Part shown: in pieces, positions 1-12,433 of the stretch
How the letters are laid out: every line of letters begins with the position of its first letter
How positions within the stretch are numbered: position 1 is the stretch's first letter
Assembly: GCA_018894105.1 (NCBI GenBank)
Contig: CM032127.1
Location: 27,892,369 to 27,956,368, forward strand
Source of the DNA: Jacaranda mimosifolia
Taxonomy: Eukaryota > Streptophyta > Magnoliopsida > Lamiales > Bignoniaceae
Direction of reading: 5' to 3'
DNA: 64,000 bases
Notes under the pieces: generated by a model
What the model saw: only the letters and a program-made list of their open reading frames with translations
Database searches by the model: none
Told to the model about the DNA's origin: nothing
Position numbers and translations under genes: made by a program

Positions 1-646
1 ATGCCCATAGCGAGAATTAAATGCTATTTTGGGAATATCAGGCTCCCGTATTTTTAGTTGATAATACCCTTGCCATAAGTCCAACTTAAAGTACACTGCT
101 GAGCCTCGTAGGTGATCGAATAACTCCTCAATGTATGGCAATGGTTATTTTGTTAAATTCTCGGTAATCAATGCACATCCTTAATGAACCATCATTTTCC
201 TTTACAAACAACATAGGTGCTCCCCATGGCGAAATACTTGGCAATATGAACTTTTTATTCAAAAACTCTTGTAATTGTCCTTTTAATTCCTTTAATTCCA
301 CCAGGGCCATTCTATATGGTGTCTTTGAGAAAGGTTTCGCTTTAGGATAAGTTTCAATCACAAATTCAGTTTCCCGATCTGGGGGTAATGAATTTAACTT
401 TTCAAGGAATACTTCTAGAAATTCTTTAACCACTTTTACATTTTCCAATTTCAACTTGTCCTGGGGCTTATTTATCAAATAAGCCAAAAGTCCTAGTCCT
501 CCTTTTCTTAAAACCTTCTTAGCTCTTGTTGAAGAAATAAAGACCGATTTTACACAATTTAAATTCTTCTCCTCCAGATTTTCAATGGCATTGCCCAACT
601 TGATAGTTTTGGCAAAACAATCTACTATTGCTTGATGACTATACAA
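1..646 (-). pseudogene. gypsy-1 reverse transcriptase, N-terminal half (partial)
   Basis: The minus-strand frame at 646-128 encodes the start of a Ty3/gypsy RT: an LPPDRE motif at the protease-RT linker, PYRMA, then [15 protein letters not shown] and CIDYRE. Translation of 127-1 continues with the next conserved block (YFKLDL, GYYQLKI) after a frame change near 128. The catalytic YxDD box lies beyond the left edge. Upstream it follows the protease fragment. It is almost certainly an inactive retroelement remnant, because the frame is interrupted and the neighbouring protease has lost its active site. Confidence 0.85.
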
Positions 647-742
647 CCAATCTATTCCTAGAATGAGATCATATTCTTGGATTGGTAATTCTATAAGGTC
701 TGAAGAATATTCCTTATTTTCTATAATTACAGGAAAATCCCT

Positions 743-1156
743 TTATCTAACATAGGTTGTAATTCCCACTCCCATAGGCAAGTATACTTCATAAGGAATA
801 TTCAAATTTTCAAAATTCAATCCTATTTTAGAAGCACATGTATTTGATATAAACGAATAAGTTGCACTAGGATCAAATAAAACTTTGCATATAAAGTTAT
901 GGATTAGGGCCGTACCTTCTACCACATCCTCGACTTTTAGATTTTCTACACGAATAAGGGCATAAGCTCTTGCCTTTGTCGGAGGTTTCTTTCCCGCTTC
1001 ATTTTGTTGTTGCTTAGATGGCTCCAAATCAACACTAAGATTGCGATTCCTAAGGTAAGTTCCGATCATGTGATAGGAATTTCTACAAATTAAACATTTC
1101 TTTTGTTTTATCCAACACAATCTTTGGTGCGGGAAAGTTTCACACAGTAATTGCAC
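743..1156 (-). pseudogene. gypsy-1 zinc knuckle and aspartic protease, degenerate
   Basis: The 137-residue frame carries a CCHC-type zinc knuckle near residues 21-34 (C-x2-C-x4-H), but the fourth ligand position is Tyr instead of Cys. About 70 residues later comes a retroviral-type aspartic protease region. The expected active site D-S-G-A reads D-P-S-A (FDPSATYSFIS), so the catalytic glycine/serine context is destroyed. The order, gag to the right and RT to the left, is normal for Ty3/gypsy. Two independent losses at functional residues mark this as a pseudogene. Confidence 0.8.
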
Positions 1157-1199
1157 CTACGCCTCTCGTTTATCGGTGCAACCTGAGGAATCTTGCCTT

Positions 1200-1995
1200 A
1201 GAATTTACATAAGCTCCAATTAATTTTCTTTCTTATAAGAATTTTCAGGAACTCACTTGCCCCATAACCTTGCCCTTTTCCCATTTATCATCTTATTTTC
1301 GAAGTCCTTTGAACTCATCTTCAATTTCTAGGGCCTTTTATGCTTCCTGATTATAATTTAGGAGGTCACAAGAAACTAGAGTACGTCATAACTCTAGTTT
1401 TAGACCTTCCACAAATTTTCTCATTCGCCTTCTTTCATTGACGAGGATGTGTGGAGCATATTGAATTAATCTATTATATTCGGCTTCATAGTCCGCCATT
1501 GTTTTAGCTCCTTGAATTAAATTCATAAATTATCTTTATCGGGCACCTTGTATGATTTGTGGGATAAACTTTCGCAAAAATTCCTCTTTAAAGTTTTCCC
1601 ACGTCTATTCAACCCTGTCGTCAGTCCACCCTCTTTCCACTATTTTCCACAAATAATATGTCGCATCTTCTAAGAGAAAGTCTTTCAGGATAATCGAGAA
1701 CTTGAAATATTTTCTCGATTTCCTGTAGCCATAATTCAGCTTTTTGGTCATCCGGTTCTCCTTTAAATTTTAGGGGATTAAAGCAAAGAAATCTTGTTAG
1801 TGTTCTATCCTTTAATTCGGTTTTTCCAAAATTTCTATCATTAATTTGACGATGAGAAAGTTTCATAAATTGTCGCCACATGGCGAACATTTGCTCAGTC
1901 TTTGGCACATTTACCAATGGCATTTTTTCCATTAGTACATTTGGTGCTTTATTATTTCCATCAGTTACATTGTTGTTTCTGTCGGGATCTTCCAT
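1200..1995 (-). pseudogene. gypsy-1 gag, frameshifted
   Basis: The frame opening with ATG at 1995 (MEDPDRNN) runs to 1621. It contains the retrotransposon gag signature FLCFNPLKFKGEPD followed by AELWLQEIEKIF, typical of plant gypsy capsid proteins. The capsid continues through about 1200 only after frame changes. The start is supported by its position downstream of the leader and by the usual Asn/Asp-rich N-terminus of this gag family. The product would be the nucleocapsid/capsid precursor packaging element RNA. This copy cannot make a full one. Confidence 0.75.
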
Positions 1996-2323
1996 TCGAA
2001 GGTGTCCACATTTCCTCTATTGACTTTCTTGTGTAAGATTTCTCTTTGGAGCCATAATAATCTAAATTCATGGTTTCCAACACATATCCTTTCATTAGTT
2101 CGTAAAGCTACGAAAAACAAAATGAGTACCATACATTATCTGCAAGCAAAAGTTAGTTTCTCAAAATAACTTAACTAGTTATTCTTCATTAGACTATCTC
2201 CGACTATTCTTACTTGTTTCTATACATTCCTAGGTGTATATTTTATTTTCGATTATGATGGGGAATAGTATTTAGATCTTTTTCGAGCCCTTTCTCGTCT
2301 TCGACCCGAGCTTGTTGGGCCAT

Positions 2324-2853
2324 TCATACTATCAAGTCGTTTTCACTTATTCGTATAGGTGGCTCGGGAGGAATCAACTGGATTCTATGCTTTCTTGGGG
2401 GCTTTGGGGCCAACGTCCCTTCGTTTGGCTTATGCGTTTCTTCAAGGCCCACTATCCTTAATTGTCTAAATATTTCACCTCCTAAGTCTGATGTTGCAAT
2501 ATCAGGATTTCCCTGAAAAATCCCATATACTTCCATACTTTGAGATAAATTTGCCAAATTTCCAAAACTTGTATTTAAGCTTCCATGTGCCATTTGCTCC
2601 ATTTCTCTAAACCGATTAACCAAATGCTTCATCGACTGCTTGTACCGTTTCCAGTTCTTAAGAACCAAATGCATAATATAATAGCAATACTGGATCGTTT
2701 GGGCCCGAAACTCCATGAGACAGTCGTAAATTTTGCCATCAAACAAGAAATATCTCTTTCAGATTTTTCTACGTAGTCCTGATGTTGAAACACGTGCTCC
2801 CAATAAATTGTTACCACTATGAAATCTATTAGTCCCTGGCTACAATTTTTCAA
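2324..2853 (-). pseudogene. gypsy-1 leader ORF between PBS and gag
   Basis: Two overlapping minus-strand frames cover the stretch between the primer-binding site and gag: 2853-2629 and 2746-2324 (140 aa, MFDGKIYDCLMEF). The composition looks protein-like (Trp, Tyr and charged residues, with a helix-prone middle, KHLVNRFREMEQMAHG), and the two frames look like one ORF broken by a frameshift near 2750. I recognise no domain. Extra ORFs upstream of gag occur in some plant gypsy lineages. It could also be chance coding in a long leader. Confidence 0.4.
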
Positions 2854-3010
2854 TCCTTGGTAGCTAATTCAGCCTCATAATCTCGTACGGGGTTGCAATG
2901 GACTTGTAACACTATTAGAACTAGTGAACGTATCCTCCCAAGGTTTTCCCTTTTCCTTAACCCGCTATAAATCAAGTTAGTCATTACTAGGGCATTAATT
3001 TTCAAAATTT

Positions 3011-3024
3011 GGGCCCTAATACCA
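3011..3024 (-). promoter_or_regulatory. gypsy-1 primer-binding site (initiator tRNA-Met type)
   Basis: On the minus strand the bases immediately inside the LTR read TGGTATTAGGGCCC. This resembles the common plant PBS TGGTATCAGAGC, complementary to the 3' end of initiator tRNA-Met, with a few mismatches. It is separated by three bases from the LTR end at 3028. Confidence 0.65.
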
Positions 3025-3027
3025 CTC

Positions 3028-4903
3028 TGTAGTGCCCCGAAGCTAGAGCTTCTGCCCCTAGATCAAGACGTTACAAAAATGATATTGTTTCACAAGATTT
3101 ACAAATAAACATCTTTATTGATCAGCGTTTTTCATAATATAAGCTTCAAGGTGTACAAGGGAGTAAACAAAATAAACTTCAGCCAGCAAAAAAATAAACA
3201 CAACTCTTTTCTATCTTTCTTCTCCTGCAAAATAATATTTTGGGGATAAAACGTAAGTTCATAGAACTTTGTAAAATTTAAAACTGAAAAGGGAGGAACG
3301 AAGCAATTATAGAATTAATAAGGAGCAAAAGTACAAATTATGAATTATGGTTGAACTAGTTGATCCATCACCCTTATATTTTCAACATTAATTCACCCTT
3401 GTGCCTCCCCATGCCCACCTCGAGTGGCCACTCGAGAGGGAAACAATGGCGACATGGTCGACCGCGTGTTGCAGATTGGTCTATTGGGATGTCAATCTCT
3501 AGACAACCGCGAGACCAACCAACAATGGGAATAATTTTGCACAAGATTACCGTCAACCTAATGCCGCCCGATTCTCATACCATATAATTCCAGGGGCCAA
3601 TGTTTGTGAATAATTGCAATCAATACTGTCACTGAATATTTCATTACTTTTGATGAACGTGTCAATATTCATCAAAAATGATAGAATGAATACGATTTCA
3701 AAGCCATAACGATAGGTGGAACTAGGAGCAAGGAATAGAACAAGGAATATGAATGAAATAAAGATTTTGGGTTAAAGTTGAAAAGTATAAGTTTTTTTCT
3801 AAACTTTAGAGAAATTTTGTGGTAAAATTTAAAATTCAGTATATTTTGAAAATAATTTTGATTTAAAATTCTGTAAGTAGAATAGCAAATAACATGATTC
3901 AAGAACCAAAAATAATTCTCAAGAATCAAGGAATATAGCAAGAAACATAGTAAGAAAAGTTATAAACTTTACCTAAATTTCCAAGCTTTTATCGATAATT
4001 TTGGCTCGATTTCTTTTCTCTTTCCTTCACCAACCCTAGCTAAATTTTCTTGGAGCTTTTATGGTGATTTTATGGGCTAAATATGTTTTGTGTGTTTGGT
4101 GTGTGTTGTATGTGTTCAAGAAAATTTATGGGCTTCGTTAGCTATTTAAATATTTCATTCAAGGGTATTTTTGTAAAGAAAGTTAGTTTATGGGGCTAAT
4201 TTAATATTAATGACTAGGTCCTAGGGGCTAAAGCAGCGTTTATGATGTGTATAAGTAGATTAGTGGCTTGGCCAAGTAAGATTCTTCCAATTAGGCTTAA
4301 AGAGGATTTTTTTAGATTTTTCTAATTAGATATTTATGAGGTTTAAATAGAAAAATGGCATGTGGTGGGTGAGTTGTAAGTTCATTTATTAAATGTCAAA
4401 CCCTCCAATAGTATTCTTACATTTTAGGGGCCATGTGTTAAATAATTTTGTAGGAAATTTTGTAGAGAATTTCACATGAGATATTATAGAATGAAAAAAT
4501 AAATTTCTTTGTTCTTCAATGGTCTTCATGTCTGACTTTTAAGGTATTTTGAGTAAAATACTTTTAGAAAAATCAGAATTTGGGGGAAATTGTATAAATA
4601 GGTATAAATTTTCTAAAATTCATAAAATATGTTAAAATAAGAAATTTTGTATCATTCCTTGAATTTTAAAAAAGTATTTAAATAAGGAGACATTTTAGAA
4701 AGTTTACAAAATTTAGAAACTCAAAGAAAATGTTATTATATATTTTGTAAGTAGGTGTAATAATTTCCAAAAATCCTAGAATGAAGTAAACTATGATATT
4801 TTTATGGAAAAATTATTAGAGTACCAAAAATTTCAAAAGGAATTCTTTAGATGTAAAAGTTTTCAAAATTTACATTCTTAAAAAAAAAAATATTGTCATT
4901 ACA
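3028..4903 (-). repeat. putative 5' LTR of gypsy-1
   Basis: The inner boundary is firm: the plus strand reads TGTAGTGCCCC at 3028, directly next to the PBS. The outer boundary is inferred at GTCATTACA (4903), which gives imperfect inverted ends TGTAGTGCC and TGTAATGAC. The resulting length of 1876 bp is plausible, but the partner LTR is outside the window, so identity between LTRs cannot be used. The short ORFs inside (for example 3360-3587 and 3672-3941) are not considered genes. Confidence 0.5.
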
Positions 4904-5439
4904 ACCCATTTGCAAGCTGGTGTCAATGATATGCGAAGCATGTTCTCCGAGTAATTGGGCGCAATGCATAATTTGATCTCTCTACTGGTCATGTAGAGAG
5001 ATGCTCCGTTAGGCTCTGGTGCCCCCCCCCCCCCCCAAAAAAACCAACCTACCACAACAGCAGGGCAAGCATGACTAGTATCAGCATGGTACCAAGTAGG
5101 ATGACTATTTCGACTTCAGTAACGATACTGATACTGGCGGTCACTAAATAGAATTTTTTTCTGTATACTTTTATAATTACAAATTATAACTTTTTTTGTT
5201 TACTTTTATAATTACAAATTATAACTTTTAAAACTTTTATTTATAAAATTACATTTTATTTTAATTATTGTTCGATTTATTCCTAATTTTCTTGTATTGT
5301 AATTGTATGTTATTTTATATTCAAGACATATGAACAAGTTACAAGTGTAAATAAATAAAACTTTTTCAAAATATTTTTATAAAAAATATAATTTTTTGAT
5401 GTAAAGACGTGGGCCTTCTAATAATAAATAATTATTTTG
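4904..5439. other. AT-rich intergenic, no gene seen
   Basis: It contains a C15 run (5022-5036) and a 35-bp-period duplication (5167-5194 and 5202-5229) of a short AT-rich palindromic stretch. I see no supported ORF. Confidence 0.6.
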
Positions 5440-5783
5440 ACAATTATCCATTGAAAATCTATCAAATTTCAGTTGAAAAACCAAAAAAAAAAAAAAAACC
5501 ATTGAAAAATTGATGGAGCGACGTCAGAAATTTTTCATTGAAAAAAATCAATGAAATTTTGACAATTTGGCACTATCAAAATTCGGTCACAAATTCAACA
5601 GAATCCACCAGAAAATTTTTCGACAGAAGCATCGGTCGAAAATTAGATGAAAAATAATTTGCGACGAGATTTTTTCCGATCATAAAAATTCTTTTAGAGA
5701 TCCATTGGCAATTTATCATTCCATCTTAAATCCATCAGAATCTGTTGGAAAATTCTGTTGGAAATGTTGAATTTTGTGTAGTG
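5440..5783. mobile_element. CACTA (En/Spm)-type terminal fragment
   Basis: The stretch is full of diverged copies of a short motif of the type CATTGAAAA, GTTGGAAAA and TCGGTCGAAAA in both orientations, then ends TTTTGTGTAGTG at 5783. CACTA transposons carry arrays of subterminal repeats and end in ...GTAGTG (the complement of CACTAC). The opposite terminus was not found nearby, so this is a fragment. The bases just after it, TGA, could be half of a 3-bp target duplication. Confidence 0.5.
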
Positions 5784-8150
5784 TGATGCACTGTAGAATC
5801 AATAGTTGACTAGATGAGGGGACTCATAGTCAGCACCACCTTTTTTAGTCAAATGCAACTTTTCAACAACCATAGAAACACCTCTTGAGTTTACCCGTTT
5901 TGTCGATTCACATCCTATAGCATTCATAGCATTACATCATACATATTATACTAAAAAAGAGAGTTTGATACACTTCTGAGTTAATTGGTTTGAGAGACTT
6001 GTAGTATTATCGTCTCTTGAAGAAAGCAAATGTTATGTCTTGGGAGGTGATTGTCGATAAACTACAATCACCAATGTGGGGATAAATTTATTTTAAAGAT
6101 ATAGAGTCAAGCTCTTATCTCTACCAAGAAGAAGAAGAAGAATGGATTACACTAATTATGATTACAATAGCTCAACAAAAATAATATGGTATAGTTAAGC
6201 ATGGTTTTCTACATTTCTATTAGTGAAGGTAAAACTCAATAGGGCTTTGTTTAGTTTAAAGATACAAGTTATTGACTAGTTTTAGTTGATTCGGTTCTTA
6301 AATGTAAATGCCAAGATCAATGGCCAAGTGGGTCGAGTTTTAAAGGAGACTAGGGTTCATAAATGCATTAGTGCAAGGTGATTTAATTTTAACAATTGAG
6401 AGTCAAAACATTTATCTCAAGATGATCTAATTTCATATATATATATATATATATATATGAATTTGTATGCTTGTTTAGACTAATGATATCTAATCGTAAA
6501 CCCATCAAGCATTTAGAACATTGATATTGTATGCTATAGCTAAGAGATTTACTTAGCATAGAGTTCGAATATTATTCAAATCGATTCAAATCAAGTCTGC
6601 AAGAAAAATACGCAAGCTCTATGTTTTCATAGGCAAGATACATATAGACCTAGCATAAGTAATATATTTACATAATTATTAACATATATAGTAAAAAGTA
6701 AATATTTAATAAGAATATGGTCATGTTAGACATGTCCATCGACTCAAAACTCTTAACCAATTCCTGCCTATAACTTTTTACGGGCCTAACTTCCTGAGTA
6801 TTTAGTCTCAACCTGCGTCAGGCTTTAAAATTAGTTGAAGCCCTAATTCATTCATGTATTGGACAGGTTAACTGAAGTGGGTCGGACCAATGCTCGTAAC
6901 TGCAGTACTGCGGAGTGCAGGCTTCGGCCCAATGGTTTCATCATATCTTTTCTTTTCATTGTTCCTCAGTTTGTTGCATTTATTTATTTATTATATAAAC
7001 ACTCACAGGACCTATAAGAATAAATAGATAAATAAAAATTAGAGTTGGAAATGGCAATACTGCAGCCACGTCTTTAACGTGGCTGACTGCTAAAAAGTTT
7101 CGCACAATTAGCAACTAAAATTATATGATTCTGTAATTGCTTACAGGATGGTTAATCTCATATGTGCCTTTCAATATTCTTGGCTTCCAGCTCAGAAATT
7201 ATTATTATAAAAAAATAAAAATAAAAAGGTAGACCTCGTTATTATTTTTATTGTTATTTTTTTTAAGAGTTAGAAAGAGGTCTCAGAGGTCTAATTTATA
7301 AATCATTTTCTACCAACATAAGTCAATGTCTGACTTTTTTTTATAGTATACATACACATACACATACACATAAAAGTCAATGTCTAACCTGAATAGTTAG
7401 TTCACTTAAGATGAGTTCTGTAACTTAAATGGGCTCAAACATATTAAGGACTTAACTAATATAATACCAAATTCCACAAGTAAAAAGATATCTAAATACC
7501 TATTTTTTAAACTCGAACACTTATCCTATGCCAACATATTTAAGGAGTAGAAGTCTACATTTGATCAACCTACAAAAAGGACCCAAATTCAATTACATGC
7601 AACATCACCTCATAAAATAAATAACTCAAAAGATTTACAACCACAAATATCTCATCATTTGAGTCATAGATAAATGCACAAATTTGTATCTTTTAGTTAT
7701 TAATTATCGAAACACTCAAAACTAGAAAGATAGATATTTTAGCATATACAAATGTTTTATGTATATTATGACCCATGTTTTGTTTTTCTATATTTTTGTA
7801 TTCTTATTCCATCCAATCATTTCTGGATCCTAAATTTTGGTTTGTCGTATCTAATAATTTGGTAGTTATGAAGCAAGCAGTATTGATTTGTGCCCCGTCC
7901 CGCGTTATACAAACTTGAGTGGAGAACAGAATTAATTGACCAAGTCAATGTGAAAATCTAAAAATGTATTTTACCTTTGACAAGTATCTTTGAAATCAAT
8001 GTGTCTTGAAAGCTACTTCCTATGAAATAAGAAAGAAAGAGCTCAGAAAAGTAAACCCAAATGCGCGCACTATATGACACCAGAATTCCAAATTGAAATA
8101 GGGTTGATTTGGACTCGTTCAAGTCCAAGAGATGCTCTTCTATCATCATT
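5784..8150. other. AT-rich intergenic, no gene seen
   Basis: No ORF with protein-like features was found. It contains an AT dinucleotide run (6434-6459) and a short ACATAC repeat near 7350-7375. Confidence 0.6.
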
Positions 8151-8206
8151 GATAGATAGATAGATATATATATGTATATATATAGTGTGTGTGTGTGTGT
8201 GTGTGT
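8151..8206. repeat. compound microsatellite GATA-TA-TG
   Basis: GATA units (8151-8164), TA units to about 8183, then an uninterrupted TG run to 8206. Confidence 0.9.
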
Positions 8207-10590
8207 CATTAGTCGGCAGTCACACACACAGTCTTTGTTTTTGCCTTGAGAAACATCACTTTCACAAATACCAAGTCAATGTGAATTGTGAAGGAAGATT
8301 CCACAATTCTAACTTTGTATTTGGTTGCCTTATTTAAAGCTAACCCAATCATTCAATGCCTGCCTCAATATATTTATTTAAATTATAAACGTGATTAAGG
8401 ATGAAAATTTCTAGAAAAGACGGCTCTCGGTGGTTTCAGACCCTAAGATTGTCATATTTATAACATCTCTAAAAATTTTCATTATTTTTGTGATTGAAGA
8501 TACTACTTTATATGATATGAATAGAAGACAAAAATATGTATATATAATTGATAGCCGACATAAGAATTTTCATTATTATTGACCGTAACAATTTTCTGAT
8601 CACTATATGTCGTGTAATAAGTACTATTTAAAAAGACAAAGTTAAAATGTCCATAGTTAAAAATATGAAGTTAGAAAAAGTAAATTCATCCGTCAAAAAA
8701 ATTAACTAATAGTTTAAAAAATTATTAAAAATCATATTACTCTTATATAAAATAATTAATAAATTCACAGCACATGTACAACCTTAATTATTACAGGAAA
8801 TAACTAGTGTAGCAGTTATAGAACATGAGTAAAGTGCTCAACACATGAATTTATTTAGTTAGGTCCCACCTAAAAAGTCATAATCCATTCTTGGGAACTT
8901 GCAAAGAATCACCAACTCTGGCTGATTTTCAGCAATGTAAAGTATTAGAATGAAATTCATGCAGTTGTTGGTCAAAATATCCACATTAAAGGCGCCAAGG
9001 GTTTGGGTTTGGGTTTGGGTTTGGGTATGGGTTCTACTAAATATGTAGATAACAAATGTAGCAATTTCATCATCATGTTGCCTAAAGTTCTATCTAGGAC
9101 TATCATTGTGCTCACTTTTATTAATTTTATCAACTAATCTTTTACGATTTTTTTTTCCCTCCTGATATATGAAATTTTCTATTAATACTTTTTTTCGGTA
9201 TTATTTTGGCTTTTGCTCCACCAATACCATGAATTTTTATTCAAAAGCTAAATTATGAGGGCCGCTTTATTTTTATTCACGTACCTTATAAAAGCATAAT
9301 TTAATTGCATTATATCTTACTTATTTAGTTACAAGCCACTTAAAAGTTATTTTCACTTGATTCCCACGCATATATAAAAAAAAATTAAAAAAAAAGAGAA
9401 TTTTATCTTTATTTGAATCATACGATTTCATAAATGTGTATATAATTTAGTTGACAAATAACATCAAATTTTTATGATTATTTATTCTTAATAAAATAAC
9501 TCTTAAGTCTCCATAGATTTTTTCATGATGCAAACTTATGATGCCCATTATATCTATTTATGATGTTACACTCATCATATATAACTATTAAATAGAAGTT
9601 TCAATGTGATTTACAAATTCTTCCATACAAATTTTAAATATTAAAATTTATACTAATTCATATGCTATACATCATATTCCTAAAAACCTAATAATTTATT
9701 AAAGCTCAGAAGGACTTAATAGATGAATCTAAGAAGCATATAAAGGACTAAGACATAAGCCCTTTCATAGAGAATTGCACCTTTTTGCTTAATTATCACC
9801 TATTCATTTAAATATATGATGAGAAGTTGAAGCATTTCTCTTAAACTCTAATAAAACCATTTGTCTGTATTAAAGGGAGATCGCACATGTATCATTCAAA
9901 CACATTGAGAAAAATGAGAGAAAAAGGGCTCTAGAGGACAAAGGAAGCAAACACAAAACAACTCTGGACTTCGCCAATATGGAAAGGCAATAGAATTCAA
10001 GCTCAAGAGAGAAATGTAAAGCTAAGAAGGGAGAATAGAAGCCATAAAAGTGTTGAAATAACGGAACTTGTCCTGAAAAATGAGAAAAATATCGCGTGGA
10101 TTGAGATTATGGTCTGATCATCAAGGAACAAGTTTCCATTTCTTAATAAAAAATGACCAAGTCTTCACTTGGGGAATCTCAAATATGCATAACTGTTAAT
10201 GTTATCACTCACCAACTTAAGATCACTCTGAAACATAAGGCCATGAGGACGAAGGACCACAATGCAAAGAAGCAACCAAGAAGTCCCAAGGATGAGATCT
10301 AGTGATGAGAAGGCCGATGGATTCTAGCTAAGTACAAGGACTAAACATGAACCTTAAGGCCCTTCGATGCCCTCAATTGGCTCATGGTATATAAAAACTG
10401 ACAAAATTTTATTCTTAGCATAAATGCTGAGTAGTTTACGTTTTATTTCTTTCTTTCTCTCTTTCTTTCTTTCTTTCTTTTTTTTTTTATTTTTTTTTTT
10501 GGTTATCCTCCTACGAAACAATTAAATTATCCACGAACTCCTGGAATGCTAAAAGAGGCTCGCTTGAGGTCCACGAGACCCCAAAATCCC
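8207..10590. other. AT-rich intergenic with GGGTTT array and pyrimidine tract
   Basis: No gene is supported. It contains the GGGTTT array at 8999-9031 and a TTTC/poly-T tract at 10447-10500. Confidence 0.6.
8999..9031 (+). repeat. interstitial GGGTTT tandem array
   Basis: Six GGG runs are separated by TTT (the last spacer is TAT). It resembles, but is not, the plant telomere unit TTTAGGG. With six G3 runs and 3-nt loops it fits the G-quadruplex consensus on the plus strand. Confidence 0.9.
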
Positions 10591-10995
10591 ATAATTAACT
10601 TCCTCAATGGCACTCCTAAAAGAATATGTGTATTCTCGAGGTTTAATAAGATTTTAGTGAGGTCAAAATAATTAAAAAGGTCTTAATGCTCTATAATCCA
10701 CTTCCTCAAGGGTACCTCAGAAAAAGTATATGAATCATGAGATTTGGTAAGGTTTTCACAAGGTCAAAAAGTTGGCGTAGTTGTTAGAATTCTATAATCC
10801 ACTTTCTCGAGGAAACTAAAAAATAATTTGTAACCAAAGTTTAATAAAGTTTCTGCAAGGTCAAAAATTAACATGACCTTAGAGTTTTATATCGAGGACA
10901 TCTCGAAAAATATATGTACATCCCTAAAGTTTGATATGGCCTTCCTGAGATAAAAATTTCAAATGGCACTCAAGCCTAATAATCTACTTTCTTGA
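10591..10995. repeat. degenerate tandem repeat, about 100-bp unit, four to five copies
   Basis: Related segments beginning ATAAT-CCACTTCCTCAAGG recur at about 10591, 10693, 10793, 10885 and 10979. Each is followed by a TATATG block, a CGAG/TTTAATAAGG block and CAAGGTCAAAAA. Unit lengths of 92-102 bp and substitutions throughout show an old array. No ORF spans it. Confidence 0.7.
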
Positions 10996-11249
10996 CATGA
11001 TCAATTAAAATCGATACATTGTTTTGATTGTCTCCTACTAAAAAAGCATTTGAGTTAGCTTATAAGCTATTTGAAATATTTTATAAGATATGATAAAATG
11101 TTTGATAAATTTTTTTAATAAAGAGCTTATAAACATTCAAAATAAGGTATTAGAATCCAATTAACTTTTTTAAAAAAGTAATGAAGTGCTCCTCAATTAT
11201 TTTTAAGATTTAAATTAACTTCTTTAATTTTAACCACATAGATAATGTA

Positions 11250-12088
11250 TTTTTTGATAGGCCAACAAAAGATCTTTTGTATTAAATGCGGTGGAGAGTG
11301 GCTGACAGCGCATTTAAGACAAACAAGATATTTGTTTAATTTGGCTGCATAAAATGAGGAGGTGCAAGGTTGAGTGAAGCCGACTAACCTCCTCCCTAAC
11401 AGGCTTCATACTCGACTATTTGGGCCGAAACTCCAAAACCATTCAGATAACATTAGTTATCCTTAACTTCTGCAAGGTCAATCATGCAAGAGAGGTCGAC
11501 TCCCTTATGTGATTGGGCAGAGCAGGCGAACTTAGACAATACTAATTGTCTTCTGGCCTCTTTTCCTAAGTGGAATCAACTTCCACAAGGTCGGCTTGCA
11601 TGGTGCTCAAGTAAGTGGAACTGGATAACGTAACAACGTTGCTCTCAATTGGGTTTTGTGCACTCTTCATCTGTAGTGCCACTGGTAGGTCCAGTTCAAT
11701 TAAGGTCAAATGCTCTCGACCTCACCTATATCACGAGGTCCCCCCATTTCTGAGTAAAATCGAGGCACACCCGGAGGGGCTAGCTATAGGTTGAATATGA
11801 GTAACCTAGTCGCTAACTTGTGCAGTGGAATCTATATAGAGTGCGGTAGATAACAAGCCCTTTTCTCTCCTTGACGCGAACTGTTCAAGCATCCTATAGG
11901 CTAGGCGGGAAGTTTGAATTTTGAAAATGATAACGGCCACCTGCTGTTAATATACCTCAGGAAGCAAACACGTAAAGGTAATCTATGCTTATGTAATTAT
12001 TAGTCAGTAACAAGTTACTTTAGCCAGTGGGCTTGCCCATATATATATGTATATGTTGCTTTTTATTCCATTTCACACTTTCCGCAAT
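11250..12088 (+). other. possible 5' part of a decayed LTR element, no gene seen
   Basis: GC content rises relative to the flanks. The start (AGATC, CATTTAA, ATGCGGTGG blocks) loosely resembles the LTR-like segment at 14820-14900, so it may be the other LTR of the same decayed element. Boundaries are not visible. No intact reading frame is present. Confidence 0.3.
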
Positions 12089-12342
12089 TGGGGTGTAAAT
12101 GAGATGAGATAATTCACGAACAATTCAAGCTCAACTCAGTGATAGCTTAAATTTGGCTCAATATTTTTAAACCAAGCTCGGCTTGGTCTGAGCTTGTCAG
12201 TCTAGCGAGTTGAGCCAAGCCAAGCTCAACAGTATTCAACTCGAAAATCTCGCAAACCTAAATGAGTCTTTTATATACATATCGTTTCAGTATAGACTTA
12301 CATAATAAGACCAAGGAAGATAAATATGTTGTTTTTATTGTT

Positions 12343-12378
<36 letters not shown>

Positions 12379-12396
12379 ATAGTAGTAGTAATAGTA

Positions 12397-12433
<37 letters not shown>

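Larger units (their letters stand above)
1..4903 (-). mobile_element. Ty3/gypsy LTR retrotransposon (gypsy-1), decayed, cut by left window edge
   Basis: Reading the minus strand from right to left, a putative LTR (4903-3028), a tRNA-Met-like primer-binding site (3024-3011), a leader ORF, gag, zinc knuckle plus protease, and reverse transcriptase follow in the standard Ty3/gypsy order. RT is cut at position 1, so RNase H, integrase and the other LTR lie outside the window. Frames change between gag, protease and RT, and key residues are lost, so the copy is not autonomous. The family is recognised from RT and protease motifs. The exact lineage is not assigned. Confidence 0.88.
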
